From: Panax quinquefolius
Lineage: Eukaryota; Streptophyta; Magnoliopsida; Apiales; Araliaceae
DNA length: 64,000 nucleotides
Reading direction: 5' to 3'
Assembly (NCBI GenBank): GCA_020205615.1
Contig: CM035160.1
Coordinates: 120,006,556 to 120,070,555 of the forward strand
Below the pieces are notes generated by a model. That model was not told the origin of the DNA and searched no databases. It saw only the letters and a list, made by a program, of their open reading frames with translations. The translations under genes were made by a program, and so were the position numbers. Within the stretch, counting starts at the first letter, position 1. Each line of letters begins with the position of its first letter. Below are positions 1 through 10,554 of the stretch, piece by piece.

Positions 1-529
1 ATTAGTTCGTGAAAAGCTGTGATAGATGACAAAGAATGGGCAATATATCAAAAAGGAATGAGATGCGGCTCAACACAATCATGGAAGTCGAGATTTTGGA
101 TGTATGGGGGAAGGACTTCATTGGACCTTTTCTGCCATCATACAACAATATGTACATTCTACTAGTTGTGGATTACGTATCAAAATAGGTGGAAACTATG
201 GCACTCCCTACTAATGATGATAGGGTAGTTCTTAAATTCCTAAAGAAAAACATCTTCACCAGGTTTGGCATGCCGAGAGCAATCATAAGTGATGAGGGAA
301 GTCACTTCTATAATAGATCCTTTACAGCTCTTTGGGCAAAGTATGGGGTTAACCACATGATTGCTACAGTTTATCATCCCCAAACGAGTGGCCAAGCTGA
401 GGTATTCAACAGAGAGGTGAAGCGAATTTCAGAGAAGGTGGTGAATCCGAACAAAAAGAACTGGTCTCTAAAGTTAGACGACGCTTTATGGGCTTATCGA
501 ACAACATACAAGACACCAATTGGGATGTC
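1..529 (+). pseudogene. Athila-type integrase, N-terminal and core part
   Basis: Integrase joins retrotransposon cDNA to host DNA. The translation carries the family markers in order: a zinc-binding C-x2-C remnant near the start with one cysteine codon now TGA, then VWGKDFIGPF with the first catalytic Asp, IISDEGSHF with the second, HPQTSGQAE with the catalytic Glu, and [14 protein letters not shown]. The DDE residues are therefore still present. Breaks are nonsense codons, including a TAG at 186-188 where relatives have Trp in VSKWVE. The reading is cut at 529 by the solo LTR and resumes at 4455 with SPCQLVYGK, matching the usual MSPYQLVYGK. Confidence 0.85.
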
Positions 530-3500
530 TGTGACGCCCCCAAATTTAGAAACTCATACCTCGAATTTGGTTCATCACTTACTAACTCTAATATCATACA
601 AAAATCATCACAACGGAATAATAGAATAAATTTTATTGTTATAACATAATTATTCTCGTCCCATGGTCTTGCAACCGTTACTAATACATGACAACTTAAA
701 TTAAACATAGCTTAATATATCATAGTAAATAAGTCCTTCTACAACATAATAATAGTACATTCCTAGTACTATGAAACTAAACTACTCTAAAGCCTTCTCT
801 TTACCCTTGTCCTTGCTAGAGGGTTCACCATGTTCTGCCTTAACTAAAAGTTTTAAGGAAAGCAAGGATGAGCAACAATTTTGCCCAGCAAGTACTATCG
901 CAATAAGGAAAATTTATATATAGAGTTAAATCTTTAAGGGTATGATAGTGAATAGTAATTTAGGAGTTATCAACGATTCTCAATAAAGGTCGTTATGGAC
1001 TGAAAGATATCAATAAGGTTCAACTTTTATTCAATTTAAGATTTTAAAGCAATGAATAGTGAGCAGTCACTAAGGACTATGAACTTCTACTAGAATTAAC
1101 AGTAATAAACTGATAATCCAATAACACGAGTACAACAGGTGATCAGCCTAAAGTACCTCATGTCATGCATAACATTTTATCATACTCATGTGCGAACGTC
1201 GGTCTCCCGACTAATATATAATTCCCCTTCCAAGAGGGTTGTTCATCTCAGTGATTTATAAGAGTTTGCACCAAGTTAATTTGGTTTAGATAGCTTTCGA
1301 TCTTATACCAATATTCTAGCCGAATCAATGGCTTAGACAGCTTTCTTTTAAAGTACATACATGAGTAATTATCATTCGAAATCAAGGTTCAAAAACTGTA
1401 AGCAATTTCATTCCTAAACTATGAAGTATTAAGTAATGAGATATGAATCATACTTTCAAGGATTTGTAAGATCAATAATAGCATAAGCTTGAATGATATT
1501 CCATAAATAAATGGTTACAAACCTACGTCAATGAGATAATATTTAGATACTTGCACAATATTCAAAGTTGTGTAAGTTAGAAAACTTGCTCATATAAAAT
1601 AGAGTTCGAATACTTGCCTTTCACGTTGATTACCAACTTATAGTCTACTAGCACCCAATGAACTATATTATCCTATTTATGTATACACATTAGTCATATA
1701 TACATGATATAAACAAACCAATCTCCTACTCATGCTTAACCATTGAGCATATAATTTAAGTTTCACCTTTTATCATATCATCATTTATTTGAAAACTTTT
1801 TCTTATAATCCCATACATACATAAACACGAACCAACTCAGTTTGTAAGACTCTATGAAGTCAAAAATCATAGTTCGTACTCATCTTTTGAACTTAACGTT
1901 TGAAAACTTATAATTACTCATTACACATTTGATTTTATCATTTAGCATGTCTCTTGACACATTGAATAAGGTACTGGTCATGTATTACAGGTTAATGTAA
2001 CAATATAGGCATGCATCAGCTCTTAAATTACCAACAGAAATTAGACGTCTCTGCAGGGTAGTGCGGCCGCGCTGGATTTGAACTAGGGAGTGGCGCAGCC
2101 GCGATACTGCGACTTCTTGTTCAAACCAGAACTGATAATCAGTAGCTTGGCCAGACTTGCGCACCTATAGATATTTATAATGACACTTGCAGAATCATAC
2201 ATGACGTGATGTCTATAAATATGTTTGGTCTCTTCTATGGCCATTCCAAGATTCTTTTAATACCATGGTTTTGTTCATAGAAAAATTCTATCTCGACAAG
2301 GCTATATGCCCAATGTTCAACAAGCTACTCATGGTTAATAATTATACCACATAATGAGGTTAATAAACCTTAAATATACATGCTCAAGTTATTCTACCCA
2401 TGTATTCCAATTCAAATAGTTTTTACCTCTTTAGAATTCATTTGAACTATGCTTGACTAGTTCACAACATACTTAGCTAGATGGATGCTCACATCAATCA
2501 TGTCTAGATTCATAAGATGTCTTATCATGATGCTTCAAAAGTCCAGAATACCAATAGGGTATTCCTTAACAAAAGTTGGTTTTCAACTTCAACATTTTCC
2601 TTGAAAAACTCATGTTAACTAACTAGGCATGCAAAGAACTTTTGAACTCACATTTTATACTCATTCATATATATAATTAAGTCACTTAAGCATGCTCAAA
2701 AGTTCAGAATTCATAATGTCACAAGGTCCACTAAGTTTCTTATTTCAAACTTTAAGTTTTCCTTTGGAAAATCATTAAAACCAAGCTAGTAAAACTTATT
2801 ATACATGAAACAAGCTTATGCCTTATATTATACTCATTTACGTACATATCTAGGCTACTTAAGCATGCTTACGAGATCAGAATGCAAGTAAGGTTGTTTG
2901 AACTCATGGTTTGTTTTCCAAAATTATAAGTGTTCTTTGAAAACTCAACTTAAATCAAGCTAACGTGACCTACTAAATACAAAGTAACCTCATTCCATGT
3001 GTTAAGGTTAATTACATGCATAATCTAACTAATATAACATACTTAGAATAAGACAAAATCAACAAAATCAGTATCCATGATCGAAAGCGAATAAGGCATA
3101 CTTGACTTGCTTTAGGAAGTGGTATGCGGCGCGCCACTTGAAAGCAAAAACAAAAATGATGGCTATGCTTTTGTAGAGCCTCAACACAACCAATGTTAAA
3201 CCTGTGACCAGACCAACTGCATTGCTCCTAAACATGCATACAAGCTCAGGTAACACATGAATGACAGTTGCCAACTCAATTAGAAAGAATTCATGTATAC
3301 TCAAACATTACTCAAAATTGAATTAAAAATGTAATATCTTGTTATACCTTTGCTTTTATTTGGACGGAACTTCTTCTCAAATTCAAACTACTCCCTCACA
3401 CACTCTATAGCCACTAAGCAAGAAATCTCAGCACCATAAAAAATGAAGGGAAGTGCTCAATTTATAGAAAACTTACTGGCCATGCCAAGCCATTGTCCAA

Positions 3501-4454
3501 GAAATCAAACCATGGGATGGAAGAAAAATTCATTGGATTGAGAGAGTTTGGTGAAAAGAGATCACCAACTCCCTCTTCTCCATATCTCAGTTCATGATCA
3601 CGGCTAATGTAGCCTTCAACTGCCGACTTGTTTATACGTAAATAGAGTTAGGCTACTGTTTGAGCACTGTGTTGGTCACTTAATATGGGACACGGCTTTA
3701 AATCTCAGCAACTTAGTTATAAAATGCTGAGATTGGTTCTTTGGACTTCCAAAATATAATTTTAATGTGTTAATGCACTACATAATGGAAAGCTAGGGAT
3801 TATTTATGTACCCACATCATATAATCCATGTACATTAGTCCAGTCTAATTAATATTTATAACATGTATGGACTCAATTTAATTGGTCACTAATAATTCAA
3901 TATCTCCTCAAAATTTTATTATTCCAATTAGACCCACTTATTGAAATAATTTTTAATTCTTTGATATAGTACATCTTTGATGTTCTCACACATACTTATT
4001 ATCACATAAGCAATTATTTATGTCACTTATAACTCCTTCCATTTTACTATATAGTTTTATATATTATATAATTACCATAAGGTATCACACTACACACTCT
4101 TTTTAATGTAGGTACTATATATTGTCGGATATCTTGCACACATCAATTAAATATAGTTATGTAAATTACTTTACTCATTAGTTTCCTATTATTCACAATA
4201 ACAATTAATTAATCATTCACTTCTTAATTTATTCATTCCTTAATTAAATTAACCATTTTAATTTCCATTCTCATGCCACACAAGGAATTTCATAAATCTC
4301 ATCAGAACTCCACATTTTTCTCAATTCTCATATATTCAATTTGAATTAATTGAATTACTCATCACACAGCACATCAATATTTATATTCAAATAAATACTC
4401 AATTTCTTATTATATCAGAATAATTATTTATTCATGAAATTTATAGTTCTTACA
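530..4454 (-). mobile_element. 3.9-kb solo LTR of a Ty3/gypsy element, reverse orientation
   Basis: The block starts TGTGACGCCCC and ends TTACA (TG...CA), and is flanked by a perfect 5-bp duplication ATGTC at 525-529 and 4455-4459. Removing it restores an unbroken integrase frame, so the boundaries are firm. Read on the minus strand it begins TGTAAGAACT and ends GGGGGCGTCACA, like the Tekay-type LTR ends elsewhere here. A minus-strand TATA box at 3461-3466 splits it into about 1 kb of U3 and about 2.9 kb of R-U5, an unusually long downstream part. The region 57342-60330 is a related LTR in the opposite orientation. No coding sequence is seen; the small ORF at 3068-3304 has no recognisable domain. 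Confidence 0.88.
3461..3466 (-). promoter_or_regulatory. TATA box of the solo LTR
   Basis: Minus strand reads CTATAAATTGAGC. Its position matches the TATA box of the related LTR at 58006-58013. Beyond it (3360-3460) lies the presumed start of the transcript. Confidence 0.5.
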
Positions 4455-4925
4455 ATGTCTCCATGTCAATTGGTCTACGGGAAAACGTGTTACCTCCTAG
4501 AGGAATTACAATATAAGGCATATTGGGCTATTCAAAAGTTGAACTTTGATCAAACAGCTGCAGGAGAAAAGAGATTACTACAGTTAAATAAACTTGACGA
4601 ATTTTGACTGCAAGCTTACGGGAACTCAAAACTATATAAGGAAAAAGTAAAGAAGTGGCACAATTAAAAGATTATGCAGAAAAAGTTTGAACCAGGACAA
4701 TCTGTGTTACTGTTTAACTCAAGAATGAGTTTGTTCCCTGGAAAGCTCAAATTCTGATGGTCGGGGCCATTTACGATCAAGACTGTCTTCCCACATGGCA
4801 TCGTTGAACTCTACAGCAGAAATCATCTCAAAACATTCAAAGTCAATGGGTAGCATCTAAAGAATTACTGGGGTGGTGACATCGATAACGAAGCCACCGC
4901 AATCACTCTTATCGATGCGCCATGA
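4455..4925 (+). pseudogene. Athila-type integrase, C-terminal part
   Basis: Continuation of the integrase interrupted at 529. It starts in the duplicated ATGTC target and reads SPCQLVYGK, then KFEPGQSVLLFNSR and the GPF module (GPFTIKTVFPHGIVEL), then FKVNG, a usual Athila pol terminus. Nonsense codons interrupt it at several points. The final TGA is at 4923-4925. The GPY/F module normally lies in the integrase C-terminal domain and takes part in DNA binding. Confidence 0.8.
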
Positions 4926-5784
4926 ATAGGGAGTAGTCAGGCTGAAAGACTCAAAAATAAGCGCTCATTGGGAGGCAACCCAATTTTCTTTCCATTTATA
5001 GTAGTTTTGTGTTATGTTATTCAATTCTTAGCTTAGTTCATAATTCTAGTAGTGCATAGTTCATTTGTGTACAATTCTTAGTTAGTTAGTTACTAATTTT
5101 TAGTAAATTCGATCATGCTTGCTCACACTCCATGATTTTATCTTATGTTCTTGGTTTTTACGGGTTTCAGGTATTAAAGATGAATTATTATATGTGAACG
5201 GGGTAAAGGAGCTCAAAAATCAAAGTTTGGCAGAAAAAGGTAACCCCTCCCCGATGGGGGGTAGGGGGTCCTCTTGAATTGCCCTCCTTGGCGGGTATTT
5301 ATAGTACATTTACCCCCCGCCCCGCCGGGGGTACGGGTTTCCTGAAATTGTTTTAAACGGTTTCTACACTTGGTCTTCTCCACCCTCAAAAATAAAATAT
5401 GGCCACTCTTTACACCCATGAAATTACTCATTACCCCCTTATTCTCCATCAAATCCGAGCACATCTACCACTATATATATTTATCCCTAGTTTCATCCAT
5501 CACACACCCACTGCACATCAATTCCACCAAATTTCTTCCCCCAAATCTTAGGGTTTCACCACGGTTCAGTTTTGCAAGCAACAAGGGAGAAATTCAGCAC
5601 TTTGATCAATCAATATCATCACTAATTGGTGTTAATCATTGTGGGTAAGTTTTTTATCAAGTTCTTGGCAAAGTTTGGATTTCAGTTTGTCAATTTGGGT
5701 TTTGCGGTGGTGTTGTGCACACTAAGTGCTTGTGATATTGCGAAAGCCAAGTTTGGGGGATATTATTGACTGAAATTGAGAAGA
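4926..5784 (+). other. Spacer between pol and extra ORF of element A
   Basis: Noncoding. It opens with a stretch also found at 32250-32285 in element B (after pol) and ends at the ATG of the extra ORF. It holds two GC-rich inverted repeats in otherwise AT-rich DNA: an imperfect one at 5243-5268, and a perfect 7-bp stem TACCCCC/GGGGGTA at 5311-5317 and 5327-5333 with a 9-nt loop. A similar hairpin lies beside the LTR TATA box at 8575-8594. Confidence 0.6.
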
Positions 5785-7029
5785 ATGGCATCGAAAACTC
5801 CATCTAAGCGCCAAAGGGGTGAGGGTTCTTCACCATCGGTCCAAGCCTTTGACAAGAGAAAGTTCGTTAGTGCGAACACGACCGATAAATACGACTATCT
5901 TGTGCCCAAAGCACTAACACCAGAGAGGGGCTTGGCGTTGGATTCATTCGATGGTCAGATGCGTAGACAGATACATGAACAAGACTGGGAAATTCTCATA
6001 GATGATCCAGACCTGGCTATAATGAATATGGTTAAAGACTTTTATGCCAACGCTGAGGAAAGGGTGCCATATATGGCATTTGTGAGGGCTAAACAGGTTT
6101 CATTCAGTCCTGAAGCTATTAATGAGAATTACAGTCTGTGAGCCCTTGTAGTGTGCCAGTATGCTCATCTCAGAGATATCAATCTCAACTATGACTAGAT
6201 CTTGACAGAAATATCTAAACCTGGCACAGTTTGGGCGAAAGGGAGAAATAGTGGCATGATTTTCATAAGCAAGGATTTAAGCCTTTATGAAAAAATCTGG
6301 TATATGTTTCTGTGCGCAAAGCTATTTCCCTTGACGCATACAAGTGAGATGACAAGGGAAAAAGATCTACTATTATATGCTATAGTGAAGGACTTCGACA
6401 TCAACATTGGCTCTATCATCAGCTTCTCCATTCGACGATGTCTGCACGGGTTGTTCTCAGGCGGACTGGCACACCCATCTCTCTTATGTGGGTTGTGCAG
6501 GTATTCTGGTGTGTTATGGTCAGGTGATGAACCTGTGCAACAGCCACTCTAACTACTAGACCATAGGATGATTGCTACATAACCTGTCTGGGCTAAAGGG
6601 GAGTCGCATCCACCAGGTGTCAGTTTCATATTTCCTAACACTCCCGGTGAAGAGGAGGATGAGGAAACCTCGAAGGATGATGAGTTCCGAGCAGATGAGA
6701 TGACTACTGAGGAGGAGACTACGGGGAGTAGCAGGTCGGGCAAGTACATGTTTAGTACTCAGTTCTACAGTCTTCAACGAAATATGGATGCTTGTGATAA
6801 AGAAGCAAATAGAAAGATGAAGAGATTGGTGGCAAGGCAGGACCACGTGTTCAATACCATGAACATTTCCTTTGCCTCATTGAATATGGCTTTACAATGA
6901 CTGAATCCAGCCGCTGCCGCTCAATTCCAGATACCAGTTCTGGAGCCTATGTCGTAGTACCCTCCATTAGATTCAGATGTGGAGGAGCGTAGAGTTTTTG
7001 TTCCACGGCCACCATCACCTCCTGCTTAG
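5785..7029 (+). pseudogene. Extra ORF after pol, 'putative plant transposon protein' type
   Basis: A single 415-codon frame starts at the ATG of MASKTPSKRQRGEG and ends at TAG 7027-7029. It contains six premature stops (6139, 6196, 6550, 6580, 6898 and 6955) and no frameshift. The N-terminal half has LTPERGLALDSFDGQM and DFYANAEERVPYMAFVR, which I recognise from a domain annotated in plants as 'putative plant transposon protein' (Pfam Transposase_32 group). The middle has HTSEMTREKDLLLYAIVK; the C-terminal third is acidic, then has QFYSLQRNMD. It occupies the position described as env-like in Athila elements, but I see no signal peptide or membrane segment. Element B has a diverged copy. The function is unknown. 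Confidence 0.75.
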
Positions 7030-8357
7030 CATATTACAGGGAAGTCATCTTGCACTTTACTGCTATATATTTTACAATGAGGACATTGTAAGTGTTAAGT
7101 TTGGGGGAGTATAGTATAGTTATGTGTTTAAGTTTTAGTTTTGTTTCATGTCATATGTTTTAGTTTTCATATGTTAGTTTAGTTTTCTTTCATGTTTAGT
7201 TTGTTTTCATGTTAATTTTGTTTGCATTCATGTAGTTGTAGTTGCATAGTAGTTTAAGTTAGTTGTTAGTATTGTAAATAGTTTATGTTTCTGTTTTTAT
7301 TATGTTCTTATAAAAAAATGAAAAAATTGAAAATTCAAAAATATTAGTTAGTTTACTATGTTTATGTTGCATTTAGTTCATATTGCATGATTCCATCTGT
7401 TATTTAGTTTAAGTCTATTTTTGGATAATGATGAGATTGGAATTGCATAGACAAGTATGGTATTGACTATTAAGTCTTTGATGTGATTTCTTGTCATGAA
7501 TTAAATCTTTATCTGTTTGAAAATGATATAATAAGGATAGCACTTCAGAAACATATATGTTGACTGATGAGTCTAAATTGACACATAATAAAATTCTTAA
7601 GGATAATGCTAGTTTGAATGAAAGGAACTCATGAATAGGTAGTGATGGCTAAAATTAGACAAGAACCTAAGTTTGGGGGAAAACTAGGGATATATAAGCT
7701 ATATATAAAAAAGAGAAAAGTAAAGCAAAGAAAAAAAATGAATAAACATCGTGGCTAGTCTAGTTTTGTGGCCTTTGTTACTTGAGTGAGTTAGCCTAAG
7801 GCGATGTCTTTACACCTAGCGCCCTAAAGCCTAAATGGTTTGGGAGTCGTTGGTCGAAAGCTCGCTAAGGTAGCATTGTAAAGCATAAGGGAATTAGACA
7901 TTGCACAACCATGAGAAAAATAAAAAAATAGGAAAAAGAGCAAAAAGCTCCCGTAAATAATAATAAAGCATAAGTATCCCATTTTGACCCTTGAAATTAG
8001 TAACTGTTTGATTTTAGTCGGATCTTGCTAGTTTTTAGATTACTTGAGTTTACACCGTATAATTCCTTCAAAGAGGTCTATTTTGTGTTGTACTTAGCTT
8101 TATATTAGTTAGCATGGTTGTTGAGCACACACGCACTATATCAGTGATAACAGTTTAAGATTTGATGATTGAATGAGAAGTTATTGATTTGCCTTTATAT
8201 GATATATTGTCGTGTTTATTTGATTTCTCTGAGGCTGGTTAAATAAACTGTGTTCTGTCTTACTGCTGGATTCGTAGGCACGTAGATTAGTTACATTGCT
8301 TTGCATTGCGTATCGTGTTGTGCTCGAGGACTAGCACACTTTAAGTTTGGGGGAGTT
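7030..8357 (+). other. Noncoding stretch before the 3' LTR of element A
   Basis: About 1.3 kb without a gene. A purine-rich AAGTTTGGGGGAG occurs at 7097-7109 and again as the true polypurine tract just before the LTR. Short AT-rich repeats based on TTAGTTT and CATGTTT fill 7110-7290. Much of 7380-8340 is similar to 34800-35750 of element B (for example the stretch ending GGAGTCGTTGGTCGAAAGCT), so it is conserved element sequence, not host DNA. Confidence 0.65.
8345..8357 (+). other. Polypurine tract of element A
   Basis: AGTTTGGGGGAGTT immediately precedes the LTR start TGATGA. The polypurine tract primes plus-strand DNA synthesis. Element B has the same arrangement at 35751-35764. Confidence 0.75.
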
Positions 8358-9707
8358 TGATGACTAGGTTTTATACCTACGAATAGGGGTCCTATTTGGA
8401 CTTAAACTGTGTTCAATCCAGTTTTTTTGTATAGTTTTACTCTTAAGTGTTTAGGTTACATGATGTGGTAGTTGTGATACAAAAGTGGCATTGTGGTGGA
8501 GATCTTATAACAAAGCAAGAAATTAGAGTTTCTATAGTTTGACCCCCGTTGGGATGGGCCCTATAAATAACAAAACCCCCGCCAGGGCGGGGGTACACGG
8601 ATAGAGACAAAGACTTATGATGCAATTCAAACACTGCAGATGCTTGGGCAAGATAACTTTGGCTTGGCTTGGATTGGAACTGTGTATGGTCATCTTTTAT
8701 CAGCTATTACATGACTTAAGGGGAGAGAACACAGACATCAAATATACACCAATCAATTACACTTTTGAGCTCAAATTTCATTAAAGGTTTGGAGGAGTAG
8801 AGCAAGGAATCAAGATTCACGAAAATTGCATATTTGAGTCAGAATAAGGGTGATGTATTACTATTTTTTGTTTTTTAATTCAAATTTTTGTAATTGGGAT
8901 GATGAATTTCTTTATCTATTCGGTTTTTAATTTATATATGATGAACAAAATATCTACTTAGGCTTGCAATGGAATTTTGATGTGGAACAATGATTGTCAT
9001 GCTTTAATTTTAGTTTAATAATACTATCAATTTAATTCATCTATTCTGATTTGTACTTAATTTATGGATTGCTTGATAACCAATTCTTCGAGGATTTGTA
9101 TGGACTTGATATATGAATCTAGATCTAATCATAATAGCATGTTTTCATGATTTCTGCGTTTGATGGATTTCTTGATGTATGTTTAAGATAGAGATATACC
9201 TAACATCGCATGTAATCGTGTAAGAACTTGGACTTTGGACCTTATTTGATTTTAATTCGCATAGAGATATAGTCAATTAGTTAATTAGGGTGTTTGGTTT
9301 AATTCTATCGAATTGTGGATTTAAGTTAATATGGGGTTAGTGCATTGAGAGATGGTTAATTCTACTTGAGTGTTCTTGATTAATGAACTGAGGTAGTAAA
9401 TTAAATTGAAAAGAAGTGTGATATTCAGAGCGAAACTTAAAGTGAAGTTGTAAGCATAATTCTCCATTATCATATTCAAATTTGTGGTAACTAGTTAGGT
9501 TGATTTGTTTTGATTTTTAGTCTATTAGTTTTTATTAATTACAATCTTTAATTCGAATAGTTTAATAAAATTGGATTAATATAAAGCTGGTAATTGATTG
9601 ATTAAAATTCATACTTGTCTTTGTGGGAATGATACTCTACTTACTATTATATTATTTGTTTATCACGTATACTTGCGTGTGGAGCTTAATTTAAAATATA
9701 CCCAACA
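8358..9707 (+). mobile_element. 3' LTR of Athila-type element A
   Basis: A 1350-bp LTR from TGATGACTAGG to ATACCCAACA. It matches the 1346-bp 3' LTR of element B in both ends, in length and in internal blocks, such as the stretch around GATCTAATCATAATAGCATG and the terminal block CACGTATACTTGCG. It contains a TATA box at 8562 and a GC-rich hairpin just downstream. The next base (9708) belongs to a reverse-strand chromovirus remnant. Confidence 0.85.
8562..8594 (+). promoter_or_regulatory. LTR TATA box followed by perfect GC hairpin
   Basis: TATAAATAA at 8562-8570 is followed five bases later by ACCCCCGCC-AG-GGCGGGGGT (8575-8594), a perfect 9-bp inverted repeat with a 2-nt loop. It would sit close to the expected transcript start (inference). 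The corresponding part of the element B LTR does not carry the hairpin. Confidence 0.6.
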
Positions 9708-10489
9708 ACTAGGACGAATGAAATCGATGCCATTCGATATGGGATTTTGGAAATGGGTTTTGTATCGGGTTCAAGGTCAATACAAAATTTCATTTCACAC
9801 TCTGGGGTAGGCCAGGAAGTTCTTCGGGAAATACGTCAAGAAATTTATTAATAATAGAAATATCATTCAAATCTGACGTATTTTTGTTTAAATCCGTGAC
9901 ATGGGCTAAGAAAGCTTGACATCCATTTTTTAATAAACGAATGGCATTATGACTTAATATGACAGTGATTAACTTTAGTGGTTTGGTTACTTGAATTCGC
10001 ATAATTGGTTGGTTAGGAATATGAAAACTAACAACCTTACGAAAATAATCAATTTTAGCATGATGAGTAGTTAACCAATTAATCCCTAAAATCACATCAA
10101 ATGTAAGTATTTTCAAAGAGATGAGATCAACAAGTAATGTGAAAGTGTCGATTTGAATCAAACAAGATTTATAAATAGTGGATGTAATGAAGGTTTCTCC
10201 CAATGAAGTTTCAACAGATAAGTCAAAGTCTAATTTCTATGGAGTCAAATTTAAACGTTGAGCACAAGCAGGTGAAATAAAAGAATGGGTAGAACTGGTA
10301 TCTAATACGGTATAGACTTCACAAGAGTTTATGATTAGCTTACCAATGATAACTTCGTTCGGGTTCCTTGCTTTTTTGGGAAGTCACGACAAACGCTCTC
10401 CCTTGAACTACCTACTTTGACCTGTCCGAGACAGTCTTTGGTGTCACCGTCCCAGCTGTACTTGACTTCGCTGCATGACAAAATCGAGC
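9708..10489 (-). pseudogene. Inverted chromovirus fragment: gag end, protease, RT start
   Basis: Read on the minus strand this is the gag-protease-RT junction of a Tekay-type Ty3/gypsy element. The protease site appears as VLDTSSTHSFIS, where the usual DTG has become DTS. It continues as VETSLGETF, ILGINWLTTHH and FLDVFPEELPGLP, ending near the start of RT. It points opposite to the RNase H-integrase piece that starts about 30 bases to its right, so the pol gene here is rearranged. The left edge is cut by the element A LTR. A similar gag-protease region in forward orientation is found at 15090-15790 in element C. It contains stops and frame changes. Confidence 0.75.
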
Positions 10490-10554
10490 AAAATATGGAA
10501 ACACTATCTCTACGGTTGTGTTTGCTCTGAAGATATGGAGACACTATCTCTATG
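10490..10554 (+). repeat. Direct repeat of about 23 bp at the inversion joint
   Basis: ATATGGAAACACTATCTCTA at about 10494 is repeated as ATATGGAGACACTATCTCTA at about 10532, with a few bases more on each side. The second copy is the normal RNase H coding sequence (IWRHYLYGE); the first lies at the joint between inverted and forward pol pieces. Confidence 0.6.

Larger units (their letters stand above)
1..9707 (+). mobile_element. Athila-type Ty3/gypsy element A (3' part)
   Basis: This is the 3' portion of an LTR retrotransposon whose 5' LTR, gag and RT lie left of the window. In order it shows integrase (1-529 and 4455-4925, split by a solo LTR), a spacer, an extra ORF (5785-7029), a noncoding stretch, a polypurine tract and a 1350-bp 3' LTR. 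The extra ORF after pol, a stretch just after pol reading GCGCTCATTGGGAGGCAACC, and LTRs starting TGATGA are shared with element B, whose primer site and gag are of Athila type. The 3' LTR abuts a reverse-strand protease-RT remnant at 9708, so A probably inserted there; the 5' duplication is out of view. All coding parts contain stops. Confidence 0.85.

Noticed and set aside
2040..2140. GC-rich island with a NotI-like site as a possible gene or vector remnant
   Set aside because: It falls inside the solo LTR, and related LTRs have a similar GC-richer patch at the same place (58330-58440).
3068..3304. Minus-strand ORF with hydrophobic stretches within the solo LTR
   Set aside because: No domain, no equivalent ORF in the related LTR at 57342-60330.
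6549..6846. Minus-strand ORFs opposite the extra ORF
   Set aside because: They are shadows of the acidic and charged coding region on the plus strand.
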